From NCBI GenBank assembly GCA_964601895.1, contig CAZROT010000017.1, forward strand, positions 1 through 27,141: 27,141 nucleotides of DNA. Direction: 5' to 3'. A model generated the notes under the pieces. That model searched no databases. It saw nothing but the letters and a program-made list of their open reading frames with translations, and had not been told where the DNA came from. Below, one piece after another: positions 1 to 8,500 of the stretch. Within the stretch, counting starts at the first letter, position 1. Every line of letters starts with the position of its first letter. This DNA comes from CAZROT01 sp964601895. GTDB taxonomy: Bacteria > Pseudomonadota > Gammaproteobacteria > Enterobacterales > Enterobacteriaceae. The translations under genes and the position numbers were made by a program.

Positions 1-46
1 TACCAAATTTATTACTAAATTGATCATATATTCAAATTTTTAGTTA

Positions 47-1885
47 TCAATCTTTAATACTCATGAGCCATCGGATTTCATTACGCATAGTCTCAATAGA
101 GGAAGAAGGCACCTTAATTTTATCATATAGTACGCGGTGACTCATGATCTTCCATTTGATATTTTGCCCGCTTTCATAATATACTTTTGAAAGGAGGAAT
201 TTGGGGTATACAAGGTGAGGTACCATATAATGAGCTGTCAGGAGGTTTGACTCAGCCATTGAAAAAGCCTTTTTATCAAGGTAGACAAGCCCAAGATTAG
301 TATAAATTTTCCAGTGTGATATGTTCATCTTAGCATTCTCAAGAAATTGGATAGCTTGTTCACGCTTACCTTGTTTGATTAGGTATTCTCCGGCAGTAAG
401 GACAAAATACTCATGATGATTCAAAAACTTTGAATGAGCTGAATTTTTAACTTTCAATACTTCTTCTCTAAACATAATTAACGATTCATGTCTATGAATG
501 ATATTTATACTTATAAATCCCAAAATGAAAGTAAGACACAAAACCCAGGCAATAGAGTTAACGCGAATACTTTTGAACGGATACCATGAAAACCGAAAAA
601 CAAACGATTGTTGCACGGAACCTGCTGAAGCAAGCGCTAAAAAAAAGAAAAAAAGGGTCCTTAACGGAAATTGTTGAAAAGGGTCTGAAAATAGGCAAGA
701 AATAATAATTACAAGTATTGCACTATAACTCCCCCCCACGACCATGTATTGAAGACTCATTTTTTTGCCACGCATATTGCTGATAAAATAATAACCCTGT
801 ATCAGAATAAGAAATACCAAAAAGCAAAATAGGAATAAACCTATTACGCCCTGCTCAAAAATTATTTGGTATGGATCATTACATGCTGTCCTGGAATAAT
901 CTGTATAAATTCCATCTACATCCTTGAGATTGTAATGAGTTCGGAAATATCGCGCCTGAGCCAGGTTGTACTCCTGTGGAAAACGGTTGAATCCGGTACC
1001 CGTAATGAAATGCTCCTTCACAACCTCAAGACCTGCCTTCCAGATAACAAGCCTCCCTTTAGATGATTCCTTCTTTGCCTCAAAAAATATTACAGTCAGG
1101 CAAATACAAATTGCAGTCAAAAAAGAGAAGAATAGAATTTTCCTTCGCCTGGTCTGGAAAATTCGGTTCACATGAATCAAAACCAATGCTACAGGTAGGC
1201 AAAGCAGTGCAAGAAGGGCAGACCTTGAAAATAGTTTAAAAAGAAAAAATAGAGCAATAAAGGAAAAAACAAGAATAATGGCACGCATAAGTTGATTTCT
1301 CCAGTTTACAAACAGGAAACCCACAGTAAAAGCAACGACTGTAGCAATAAAAATGGCAAGAGGCGAAGGATTAGGAAAAGTTCCCGTAATTGGAAAGTAA
1401 GAATTATACGATTTATAAATTCCGGATTGTTGAAAATAGGCAATTAAAAATTGGAAGCCTGCGCCCCCCAGAATGGTTAAAAGTATTAGAACCGGAAAGT
1501 ATCTCATTCTTGACATTCGCTTATATATTTCAAGGAATATAAAGTACGATACCATGGGTATCCATAACAAAAATAAATAGGAAATGGGGTCCCCTCGGAC
1601 AAAAACAGTCTGGACTGAATTGTAAACCGCGATTACGAGTAAAACCTGGCCAATAGGATCAATCTCCGTCCTTTTGCTGGGCACAGTAAGCAATAGCCAG
1701 GCAATATATAGAAGGCACGTTAAAAGTAGCAGGATGCAGAATATATTCATCTTGAATTCATTAATCCCGTATGTAAGATCTTTCACTGGAGAATGTAACG
1801 ATAATATATTGAGGCATAAAAAAAACAGTAGAAAATATGAAAGATATATTTTCATAACTTTTATAAAAAAAATAAACATTGCCAT
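47..1885 (-). CDS. O-antigen ligase/polymerase (Wzy_C)-like membrane protein with C-terminal TPRs
   Basis: A 612-residue protein with many hydrophobic membrane segments over roughly residues 10-460 and a soluble TPR-like tail at about 490-600. Two stretches look like the Wzy_C/O-antigen ligase family: a GTFPNPSPLA motif near residue 168 and SSKGRLVIWKAGLEVV followed by GTGFNRF around 275-305 in the periplasmic loop. Family members join or polymerise lipid-linked glycans, or transfer them to proteins, at the periplasmic face of the inner membrane; Bacteroidota versions with TPRs are common but mostly uncharacterised. The start lies 9 nt after the stop of the outer-membrane barrel gene, so it is probably the last gene of that operon. 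An internal Met (start at 1855) gives a more typical membrane N-terminus and may be the true start. The substrate cannot be told from the sequence. Confidence 0.8.
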   Translation of the reverse strand: MAMFIFFIKVMKIYLSYFLLFFLCLNILSLHSPVKDLTYGINEFKMNIFCILLLLTCLLYIAWLLLTVPSKRTEIDPIGQVLLVIAVYNSVQTVFVRGDPISYLFLLWIPMVSYFIFLEIYKRMSRMRYFPVLILLTILGGAGFQFLIAYFQQSGIYKSYNSYFPITGTFPNPSPLAIFIATVVAFTVGFLFVNWRNQLMRAIILVFSFIALFFLFKLFSRSALLALLCLPVALVLIHVNRIFQTRRRKILFFSFLTAICICLTVIFFEAKKESSKGRLVIWKAGLEVVKEHFITGTGFNRFPQEYNLAQARYFRTHYNLKDVDGIYTDYSRTACNDPYQIIFEQGVIGLFLFCFLVFLILIQGYYFISNMRGKKMSLQYMVVGGSYSAILVIIISCLFSDPFQQFPLRTLFFFFLALASAGSVQQSFVFRFSWYPFKSIRVNSIAWVLCLTFILGFISINIIHRHESLIMFREEVLKVKNSAHSKFLNHHEYFVLTAGEYLIKQGKREQAIQFLENAKMNISHWKIYTNLGLVYLDKKAFSMAESNLLTAHYMVPHLVYPKFLLSKVYYESGQNIKWKIMSHRVLYDKIKVPSSSIETMRNEIRWLMSIKD

Positions 1886-1894
1886 ACCCTTGTA

Positions 1895-4690
1895 CTAAAA
1901 ACTTTTTCTGGCATTAGCTTGTTCCTTACCTATTCTGAAATTATAAATACAAGAGAGCATTACAAATCTGGTTAACACGTTTTGTTCTATAGTGGTAAGG
2001 AAATTCTGCATATTCATTTGCGAAATGTTGTTATTTTTCTTAAATACATCAAACAAGAGTAATTTTAACTGGGCCTTCTTTTGGAAGGCAAGAAAGGAAA
2101 GAGAAGAATTATTGAGTAAAATTTCGGATTTTCCGGAACGGGAATCAGTGCGCAGCGATTGATACGAAAGGTTGTTCTCAAAAAAAACGTTTTGCGTAAT
2201 ATACAATACTGCCACCATTTCAAATTTACCCTCATGTATCCTTGTATCTTTGAAAGAGGAAGTTGTATAGTTGGCAGCATTTCTTTTGTAGTCATATGTA
2301 AAGCGTAGATCAAACTTATTAGTTTTGGAAATGTCAAACCCGGCCCGGGGTTGGATAGAAAAATATTTCTGGCGGCCTGTAGTGGAATTAATAATAATCT
2401 TTCGTGAGTTATAAGTCAGATTTCCTCCTGCATTAAAAGTATAAACCAGCCCTTTGCTTTTTCGAAACTCTCTTCTGATATTTCCGTTAATAAACAGTAT
2501 TTGGGAACCGTTGACGTTGACAGGAAGGCTGGTCTGGACACCCTGGGCATCAATGCTTCGGCTGATTGCGACGTCTCCTTTCACAAAATTGATTCCCGCT
2601 GATAAGCTATAATATAAGGACTTGGAAGAAATAAACTTAAAAGAACTGAAATGAATTTTATCTTGCCGGGAAGCATCTAGGAAAGGATTCCCCAACTTCA
2701 GCGAAAATGGGTTACTGCTGTCTGGGATTGGAGTAAGGTATTCCTGTAAGGGTAAGACTAGTTCGCGGCTATAGGAAAATTGATAATGCTTCCAGTTAAA
2801 TTTAAAGAAAGGAAGAACAGGAAAATAGCGCTTTATATTTGTATAGCTTTCTCCATACCTGAAATTCACATATTGATAAAGGAAGTTTGCGCCAATATTG
2901 TAGTTTATCTGGCCTTTACTGTAAAAAAAAGAACCGAACGGGGATAGCCTATTGGAATATCGCCTCGACTTGATAGTAAGGTCATTGACAACGGAATCAA
3001 AGTTTCCGCTCTGTCCGTTTTTGTATGTAGAAATATCTCTTTTTTCAATCTCCTGGCTATTATTAACACCAGTTCTTAAAACGAATTCCTTACTAAGCGG
3101 TTCTGAATAAACGACTGAAGTTAAAACTGTCGTAGCCGGTGAATTCCTGACCTGCAATTGATTAAACAAAATTGTATCACTAAGTGGAAAGAAAAATTCT
3201 GTAAGGTAATTCGTAATTTTATTTCCCCTTCCCTTCGAATGGGTAATACTTTCAAAAAAAGTCAGTCGTCTTCCCTCTTTGCTGGTTGATCGAAGGGATA
3301 AGGTTGCATCTTGGGATAGATCATGATATTTTAATCGGTCATGCTGGTCACCATTTAAACTCGACAGTTCTCCGTTCTGATTGCTTTGGGCATTAATAAA
3401 ATTATCCTGATGCTCTGAAATAATCGCCAGCGAATAATTGACCCGTATACGAAGATCGGTTCGGTCATTTAACCTAAAAAAACTACCGAAATTGAAACTA
3501 TGTGTGTTGGCGTTGCCCGAACTACCTGATCTTGAATTAGTGGTCAGGGTTGTGTCACCTATAAATTGCCTGCTGATAACAGCATTTTCAACAGTTGACA
3601 GCTTGTTCCCAAACAGGTATTGCAGGTAAGAATTAAATTTCGAATGAGGTGATAAGTTTAGATTAATCCCTGAACCTGCAAACCTGGAAATTCCGGCATC
3701 ACTTTCGAAATAAGGCAATAAATTTAATTGAAGTAAATGGGATTGAGTTTTCCCTTCCATGGCATAAAAAGGAAGTCCCCCTTTTCCGAAAGCACTCAAC
3801 CCCTGAAGATCCCTGATTGCTATAGTGTGTTTATTGACATTGTTATGTACACCGATTAGCCCAACTTGTACCTTTTCCTTGATGAGGTTCCCGAATCCAC
3901 CCAATTCAAACCTTTCATGTGATCCTGCTCCTGAATATAACCTGCCTACCCATTTGTTTCTTGCACCATTTTTGAGAACCAGGTTGATAACATGTCCTAT
4001 CTGTTGAATATCAGCATCCGGATTTCGTTCTAATTCTTCCTTATCCAAAATGACCTGCACTTTTGCGATCATTTCAGCTGGAAGATTTTGTGACGCTACA
4101 TTTGTATTGCCGCCATAAAAAGATTTCCCGTCAATCGTTATTCGGTTGACCTTTCTTCCATTAAAAAAGATCATCCCGCTTTTGTCAACTTCAATCCCAG
4201 GCATTTTTCTGAAAAGATCCTCTACGAGCGAATTGGGAGGTATTTGGAAAGCCGGAGCAAAAAATTCGATCATACCATCCTTCACAAGAACTGGGGCTGG
4301 CAATGAATATACTAACACTTCTTTTAGCAAACCAGTATCCTTGGCAAGATATACTGATCCGATATTGACTTCCTTCGCCATTTCTTTCTGATCAAAAGTC
4401 ATACAATAGACTTTGTAACCTGTACAGGAAATAACCAGGAATACTGGATCGTTGGGCATTCGGCTAACTTTAAATTCGCCTGAATTGTTCGTTAGTTGAA
4501 AATGTAATAAGGAGGAGTCATTGGCTCTGTAGACAGCAACAGTTGCCAGTGAAATAACCTTACCATCAAGGGAATCTGCAACTATTCCTCTTATAACTTG
4601 ATGCTGGCAAAAACAGGGCTGAAAAAATCTAAAGAATAATAAAAAAAAAAGGGCGATCCTATATGTCATCCTGTTAATAGACATAAACAT
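1895..4690 (-). CDS. Outer-membrane beta-barrel protein with carboxypeptidase-regulatory-like and TonB-plug-like domains
   Basis: 931 residues. A hydrophobic signal peptide (about residues 8-28, ending CFCQ) is followed by a carboxypeptidase-regulatory-like beta-sandwich (IRGIVADSLDGKVISLATV, residues about 33-110). A plug-like region follows (about 140-235, with LFRKMPGIEVDKSG and NRITIDGKSFYGG). The rest is barrel-like: aromatic-rich alternating strands to the C-terminus. This is the layout of the Bacteroidota 'outer membrane beta-barrel' TonB-receptor relatives. No SusD partner is adjacent, which sets it apart from the SusCD pair later in the window. It sits 59 nt after the CxxC thioredoxin-like gene and 9 nt before the O-antigen-ligase-like gene. 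Transport of a peptide or glycan is an inference only. Met3 or Met8 are alternative starts. Confidence 0.85.
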   Translation of the reverse strand: MFMSINRMTYRIALFFLLFFRFFQPCFCQHQVIRGIVADSLDGKVISLATVAVYRANDSSLLHFQLTNNSGEFKVSRMPNDPVFLVISCTGYKVYCMTFDQKEMAKEVNIGSVYLAKDTGLLKEVLVYSLPAPVLVKDGMIEFFAPAFQIPPNSLVEDLFRKMPGIEVDKSGMIFFNGRKVNRITIDGKSFYGGNTNVASQNLPAEMIAKVQVILDKEELERNPDADIQQIGHVINLVLKNGARNKWVGRLYSGAGSHERFELGGFGNLIKEKVQVGLIGVHNNVNKHTIAIRDLQGLSAFGKGGLPFYAMEGKTQSHLLQLNLLPYFESDAGISRFAGSGINLNLSPHSKFNSYLQYLFGNKLSTVENAVISRQFIGDTTLTTNSRSGSSGNANTHSFNFGSFFRLNDRTDLRIRVNYSLAIISEHQDNFINAQSNQNGELSSLNGDQHDRLKYHDLSQDATLSLRSTSKEGRRLTFFESITHSKGRGNKITNYLTEFFFPLSDTILFNQLQVRNSPATTVLTSVVYSEPLSKEFVLRTGVNNSQEIEKRDISTYKNGQSGNFDSVVNDLTIKSRRYSNRLSPFGSFFYSKGQINYNIGANFLYQYVNFRYGESYTNIKRYFPVLPFFKFNWKHYQFSYSRELVLPLQEYLTPIPDSSNPFSLKLGNPFLDASRQDKIHFSSFKFISSKSLYYSLSAGINFVKGDVAISRSIDAQGVQTSLPVNVNGSQILFINGNIRREFRKSKGLVYTFNAGGNLTYNSRKIIINSTTGRQKYFSIQPRAGFDISKTNKFDLRFTYDYKRNAANYTTSSFKDTRIHEGKFEMVAVLYITQNVFFENNLSYQSLRTDSRSGKSEILLNNSSLSFLAFQKKAQLKLLLFDVFKKNNNISQMNMQNFLTTIEQNVLTRFVMLSCIYNFRIGKEQANARKSF

Positions 4691-4749
4691 GTTAATTACA
4701 ATTCACAGTTCTCTTGACTTAATTTAAATGATCAAATACAAAATAAAAG

Positions 4750-5373
4750 TTAATACCCTTTGAAATATGATTCTATTCTTTCTAAGTAAATTTCATTTAG
4801 CTCAGTCAGATCTTTATCAAGCAAGTGAAAATTAGTACAAACCCCCATATCATTTAACAGGAAGTAATATGGCATCCTGTGTTTTTCAAAAGGCACATCG
4901 TATAGAGCTTCTCTGTCCACATTATAAATTGTAAAAAGAAACCCATGCGTATTTTTCAGTAAGGCGAGAGTACTATTTGATCTGAAAGAAACAAGTAACA
5001 CAATAGAATTCGTGCCAATTATCTGAGCAAGTGATTTTAATTTCTGAATCTGCTGGATATAACACGCATCACAGCTAAATTCTGTAAACCGGAGAACAAG
5101 CCGGGGCTTCCCGTCAATAAGCTGGGCAAAAGGATAGCTAATTCCTGCCATATCACTTATAAACAATTTACCGGCGTCTGGTAACCGGTAGGTTACTTTC
5201 TCTCCATGCAAAACGGCCACTTGACCTTGCCTGAATAACTTTATCCTGCTGACAGAGTCCAGTTGCGCTTGCTCGTATATAATATCTTTTAATAATTGAA
5301 CCTTTTTGAATAAAAACCCCGAGGATATAATTAACAGGAAAAGTAGCGTTAAAATAAGGATTTTCGGCTTCAT
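4750..5373 (-). CDS. Membrane-anchored thioredoxin-like protein with CxxC
   Basis: 207 residues. An N-terminal hydrophobic helix (residues about 4-22) without lipobox should anchor it in the inner membrane, facing the periplasm. The downstream domain has a thioredoxin-like plan: a beta strand (RLVLRFTEFS) leading into CDAC (C101, C104) at a helix start, and MPYYFLLND with a candidate cis-proline at P168 before the last strands. The motif lacks the usual W before the first Cys and has DA rather than GP between the cysteines, so it is a divergent member. Its start is only 3 nt past the stop of the propeller lipoprotein gene, so the two are almost certainly co-transcribed. A redox role on the six-Cys secreted protein at the head of the operon is attractive but inferred. 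Confidence 0.75.
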   Translation of the reverse strand: MKPKILILTLLFLLIISSGFLFKKVQLLKDIIYEQAQLDSVSRIKLFRQGQVAVLHGEKVTYRLPDAGKLFISDMAGISYPFAQLIDGKPRLVLRFTEFSCDACYIQQIQKLKSLAQIIGTNSIVLLVSFRSNSTLALLKNTHGFLFTIYNVDREALYDVPFEKHRMPYYFLLNDMGVCTNFHLLDKDLTELNEIYLERIESYFKGY

Positions 5374-5376
5374 GTC

Positions 5377-6630
5377 TCAAAATTCTTTGAAATTGTAGAC
5401 CATCAGAATAGGGTTGCCATTTGGCTGAACCCTCGTGAACAACCTTCTGATCTCCGCTGAAAAATTTTCTGGCTTGACCCAGGAGCTGTCGAGAAATTCC
5501 TTTAATTGTAGTAACCGGGAAGAAGGAATTGCAGAAACAAATTTATCTCCGGCAACCAGGATTGGGTATTGAAATCCGGGAAAATTGTAATTTTTCTCCA
5601 TGCGAAACCCTGAAACATTTAAAACGTTTCCGGTGTTCCTATTTATAATAATATTGGAAAAAGAATTGCTTTTCGCCCCCCCGTTAAGTAGTGTAAAAAT
5701 AGTAGTACTGTTTTCTTGGAAAAAACCCATAAAATAATAATACCCGTTTTCTCCGATCTTACCCCTGAACATTCTTTTATTGAGGTCATTCCTAAAAAAG
5801 TTTGGTGGTACCAGTTTTGGATAATCAAGCTTATATAGTGATGTCCTATTTCCTCTTGGATCAAGGCGAAAAACAGTATCAGAAAATCTGGGAAAAAGAT
5901 AAATTTTACCCCCGCATTTATTAATATGCCTGCGTGAAAAATAATGAAAATCTCTCAAATACGCAGGTTCAGGAAAATCAGCAAATACTACCTCTTTTAG
6001 GTCTTTCAGGAAAAGAACGCTAAAGCTGTCTATAGAAGGATAGTGGTCGTTACCTGAATTCTTACTATACAATAATAGGGTGTCACCACCTGCATAAATC
6101 ACCTCATTAAACCTTAATCCCGCATTTCGTGAAGTGACTAATTTTCCTTCAAGATTGTAATAGAAAAGCTTTGAACGTTCATTGTCCAGAATAATAATCA
6201 AGTTATTATCCTCATCTATGGTGACATCAGTAATCTCTCCGTATTCATCAGCACCCGACCCATATCCGCTAACTTTTCTTAGGAATTTTCCATCTTGGTC
6301 AAAAATAAATACTCCTTTTGAGAGGCTTTTATCCACAACAATAATATACTGCTCAAGGAAAAACAGGCCAGAGACATCTCCAATCATGACCTCAGGGGTT
6401 GTTTCAAGGGGAATAAACAAAACCGGTTCCAAAATCGAGTCAAGAGGAAATTCAATAGCGGTTTCAGGGATATGATAAGTAATAATTTTGGATTTCTCCT
6501 CTTTAAGATGACGGGCATTACCTGTATTAGTGTGAATTCCTTCAAATTTTCTATTATAAAATTTTAGTTTCTGATTCTCTTTGCAGGAAATAAAAACCAT
6601 GGATAATATCAATAATAATTCAAATTTCAT
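5377..6630 (-). CDS. 6-bladed beta-propeller lipoprotein
   Basis: 417 residues from the Met at 6630. This start is preferred over an upstream in-frame one (6669) because it gives a clean lipoprotein signal, MKFELLLILSMVFISC, with the lipidated Cys at residue 16. The mature part carries repeating four-stranded blade patterns, for example FLEQYIIVVDKSLSKGVFIFDQDGKF, then DVTIDEDNNLIIILDN, then LEGKL, as in the Bacteroidota '6-bladed beta-propeller' (NHL/BF3164-type) family. These are surface or periplasmic lipoproteins of unknown biochemical function, often next to short secreted NVEAL-type proteins. The same pairing is seen here, with the short six-Cys gene 84 nt upstream. It is followed after 3 nt by the CxxC protein gene. 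Confidence 0.8.
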   Translation of the reverse strand: MKFELLLILSMVFISCKENQKLKFYNRKFEGIHTNTGNARHLKEEKSKIITYHIPETAIEFPLDSILEPVLFIPLETTPEVMIGDVSGLFFLEQYIIVVDKSLSKGVFIFDQDGKFLRKVSGYGSGADEYGEITDVTIDEDNNLIIILDNERSKLFYYNLEGKLVTSRNAGLRFNEVIYAGGDTLLLYSKNSGNDHYPSIDSFSVLFLKDLKEVVFADFPEPAYLRDFHYFSRRHINKCGGKIYLFPRFSDTVFRLDPRGNRTSLYKLDYPKLVPPNFFRNDLNKRMFRGKIGENGYYYFMGFFQENSTTIFTLLNGGAKSNSFSNIIINRNTGNVLNVSGFRMEKNYNFPGFQYPILVAGDKFVSAIPSSRLLQLKEFLDSSWVKPENFSAEIRRLFTRVQPNGNPILMVYNFKEF

Positions 6631-6714
6631 TTTCACTAATTGTTTTATCAACAAAAAGCAGACGATCAATATCGTCTGCCTGAATCTGCATTTAACATTC
6701 GTTACAAATTCCTT

Positions 6715-7053
6715 TTATTCACAAATTGTCGGCGCCCAGGTTTCAAGATATTGGAAAAGGGGCCCGCAGGCATCGCTGGAAATACAAAGCCCGATGGGTC
6801 CGTTACAAATTTCGATATCATAACTGGTATTCTGATCAACTGAACTTAGCACTTCGACTCTGATAACTTGCTGGGTTATGCAATTTTTAACCAGGCGCTT
6901 AGTTACATGGGTGGTTGTCTGGGTACAATGCTCGATGCTAAATTTTTCAAAAATCTCTACATTTGCCCTAACCTTAGGCGGGGCAACAATAATGGAAAAG
7001 ATTCCAAGCAGAAAAAATGCTGAAAACTTGACGAGTTTTGGATGATTACGCAT
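6715..7053 (-). CDS. Short secreted six-cysteine protein (NVEAL-like)
   Basis: 112 residues from the Met at 7053, chosen because it gives a normal signal peptide (MRNHPK, hydrophobic stretch about 9-25, likely cleavage near APPKVRA). The mature part starts with NVEIFEKFS, resembling the NVE start of the Bacteroidota NVEAL family of short exported proteins, though the full NVEALA motif is not present. It has six cysteines (C43, C58, C83, C90, C96, C111) and a GPIGLC...SDACGP segment. An even number of cysteines in an exported protein suggests disulfides or another modification. It heads the operon that continues with the beta-propeller lipoprotein and the CxxC thioredoxin-like protein. The function is unknown; it may be the cargo of the neighbouring outer-membrane protein. 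Confidence 0.65.
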   Translation of the reverse strand: MRNHPKLVKFSAFFLLGIFSIIVAPPKVRANVEIFEKFSIEHCTQTTTHVTKRLVKNCITQQVIRVEVLSSVDQNTSYDIEICNGPIGLCISSDACGPLFQYLETWAPTICE

Positions 7054-7282
7054 AAAAATTATTTTTAGTGAGAAATTGAATAACAGCATAATATAAGTCA
7101 ATGACTATAGCTTCAATAATTAAATTCGTGAACAACAATTATTTTTCGCAAAGAACAAGCTTTTTAACTTAATTCGCGCCAAGTCTGGTTTCTAAATTCA
7201 GCAAACAGTACATTCTTGTTTAGCACCGAACGAAAAATGACTTCTCGTCCTGCAATTGTCCTTTTACAATAAAGTACACTTA

Positions 7283-7678
7283 TCAAATAGCCGAAAAAGT
7301 ATCATTAGCCATTAAATTATTTTGAAATTGCCCTTTTAAGATAAATGTATCTTTATTTCCAAAAACGGAAACCCTCTGTTTAAATTTCTTGCGAAACCGT
7401 CGGCCGATTGGCAATCTGGTCTTTTCAAGTAAAACTGAATTATGATTGCATGATGTAAGATGGGAAAGTGAAATTATATATGATCGATGAATCCTAAGGA
7501 AAATATTATCAGGAAGTTGAGATTCAAGCTGCCGGAGCGTAATAAAAACAATGAAGGTTCTCCCTTTACAATGAATAACAACATATTTATCAGATGACTT
7601 AAAATAAATTATATCGTTAAAAGAGATTTTTTTATATATCCCCCTTTCCTTTAGTAAAAAGAAATCATTAATAAACAT
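7283..7678 (-). CDS. Stand-alone LytTR DNA-binding protein
   Basis: 131 residues consisting almost entirely of a LytTR domain (about residues 5-105). Typical features are IYKKISFNDIIYFKSSDKYVVIH (quoted in part: DIIYFKSSDKYVVI), a strand TFIVFITLRQLESQLP, and the family signature FLRIHRSYIISLSHL. The LytTR fold binds direct-repeat DNA through beta strands. Unlike classic two-component regulators there is no receiver domain in this ORF, and no histidine kinase in the window. It lies upstream of the six-Cys/propeller operon in the same direction with a 229-nt gap, so local regulation is plausible but not shown. A palindrome related to the repeats of the neighbouring island lies about 60 nt upstream of its start. 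Confidence 0.85.
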   Translation of the reverse strand: MFINDFFLLKERGIYKKISFNDIIYFKSSDKYVVIHCKGRTFIVFITLRQLESQLPDNIFLRIHRSYIISLSHLTSCNHNSVLLEKTRLPIGRRFRKKFKQRVSVFGNKDTFILKGQFQNNLMANDTFSAI

Positions 7679-7736
7679 TGGTACATTAATTTTTCTATAC
7701 GCATGTAATTTAATCGTGTTTTTATATTCATATCGT

Positions 7737-7750
7737 CCGTATTAATACTG
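7737..7750. promoter_or_regulatory. Palindrome upstream of the LytTR gene
   Basis: The sequence CCGTATTAATACTG contains the perfect 10-nt palindrome GTATTAATAC (7739-7748). It shares its core with the palindromes of repeat copies A-C, but nothing else of the repeat is conserved around it. It sits about 60 nt upstream of the LytTR start codon, where an operator would be expected. Confidence 0.35.
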
Positions 7751-8115
7751 ATGATTTATATTCTCTGTCGAACTTAGCATCACCTTCCGGGTGTTTGCTG
7801 GGTAGGAGAGAAACAAATTCTGGTAATCTCTGTAAAGGTCCGCCTGAAACCCTCCCCTAACCCCTGGCTACTGGCTATTTGCAAATTGAATACAATAGCC
7901 ATTTCCGCACCCCTTAATCCACCCGCCCCACCCGCAGTATAAAAGAATCCACCAGCCATTTTCCCCCAAATAAACGCCCCGATTCCAGCCTCCATCTGCT
8001 AGCTTCCCTGGCCCTACTTTTCTAACCTAAATCATACAGCCAACCTCCCCTGGGATCAGCCGGCACTAAACACCCTCTCATTTACATACTTGGTGATTGA
8101 AAAGAAAAATGCCTG

Positions 8116-8226
8116 TTGTTTGGTGGGGGGTGAAGAAAAAAGCATGGGGAACAAGAAGGTCCGGGGGCCGGAGCCAGGGTGGCCAAACCAATGCTCTTGC
8201 GCTCCCCCATCCGTATTAATACGTAC
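8116..8226 (+). repeat. Intergenic repeat, copy A
   Basis: Copy A begins with TTGTTTGGTGGGGG, continues through AAAAAAGCATGGGGAACAAG and AAGGTCCGGGGG, and ends at the palindrome CGTATTAATACG (8212-8223). Copy C (14657-14803) shares the first blocks almost exactly. Copy B (10079-10187) shares the later blocks, including CTCCCCCATCCGTAT. All three are in the same orientation and precede a plus-strand accessory gene; here the eight-TM gene starts 275 nt after the repeat. Such elements may be a shared control region, a MITE-like repeat or a recombination hot spot; the sequence alone does not decide. Confidence 0.6.
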
Positions 8227-8500
8227 AAGTTATTATACTGTCACACTTAACTTGCGATAATAGGTGAAAAAGTGAGAGAAATCTCCAGCAAAATGCAATG
8301 TGGTTAAAACAGTATGTCAGCTTTGGGTCAAGTTGGTTAAATATGTACTGAGTCAAAAAGTGACATTAACTGAAATAGATAATAAAGATACGATTGACTC
8401 ACTCCTTAAACATTTGGACCTTACCAATTAAATATGTGCAACAAGAAATATGCTTTGATATTTTCTTATTGCCAATCTCAAATTATTGACAGTGGAAAAA

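Larger units (their letters stand above)
7679..8500. other. Gene-free region at the left edge of the accessory island
   Basis: About 820 nt without a convincing gene. It contains the LytTR upstream palindrome (7737-7750) and repeat copy A (8116-8226). The 71-codon minus-strand ORF at 7780-7995 is Gly/Phe-rich and has no supporting features. The rest shows nothing I can name. Confidence 0.6.

Noticed and set aside
7780..7995. 71-codon minus-strand ORF, Gly/Phe-rich, possible bacteriocin-like peptide
   Set aside because: No signal or leader cleavage motif that stands out, no partner export genes, and the C-terminal half is not protein-like; probably chance.
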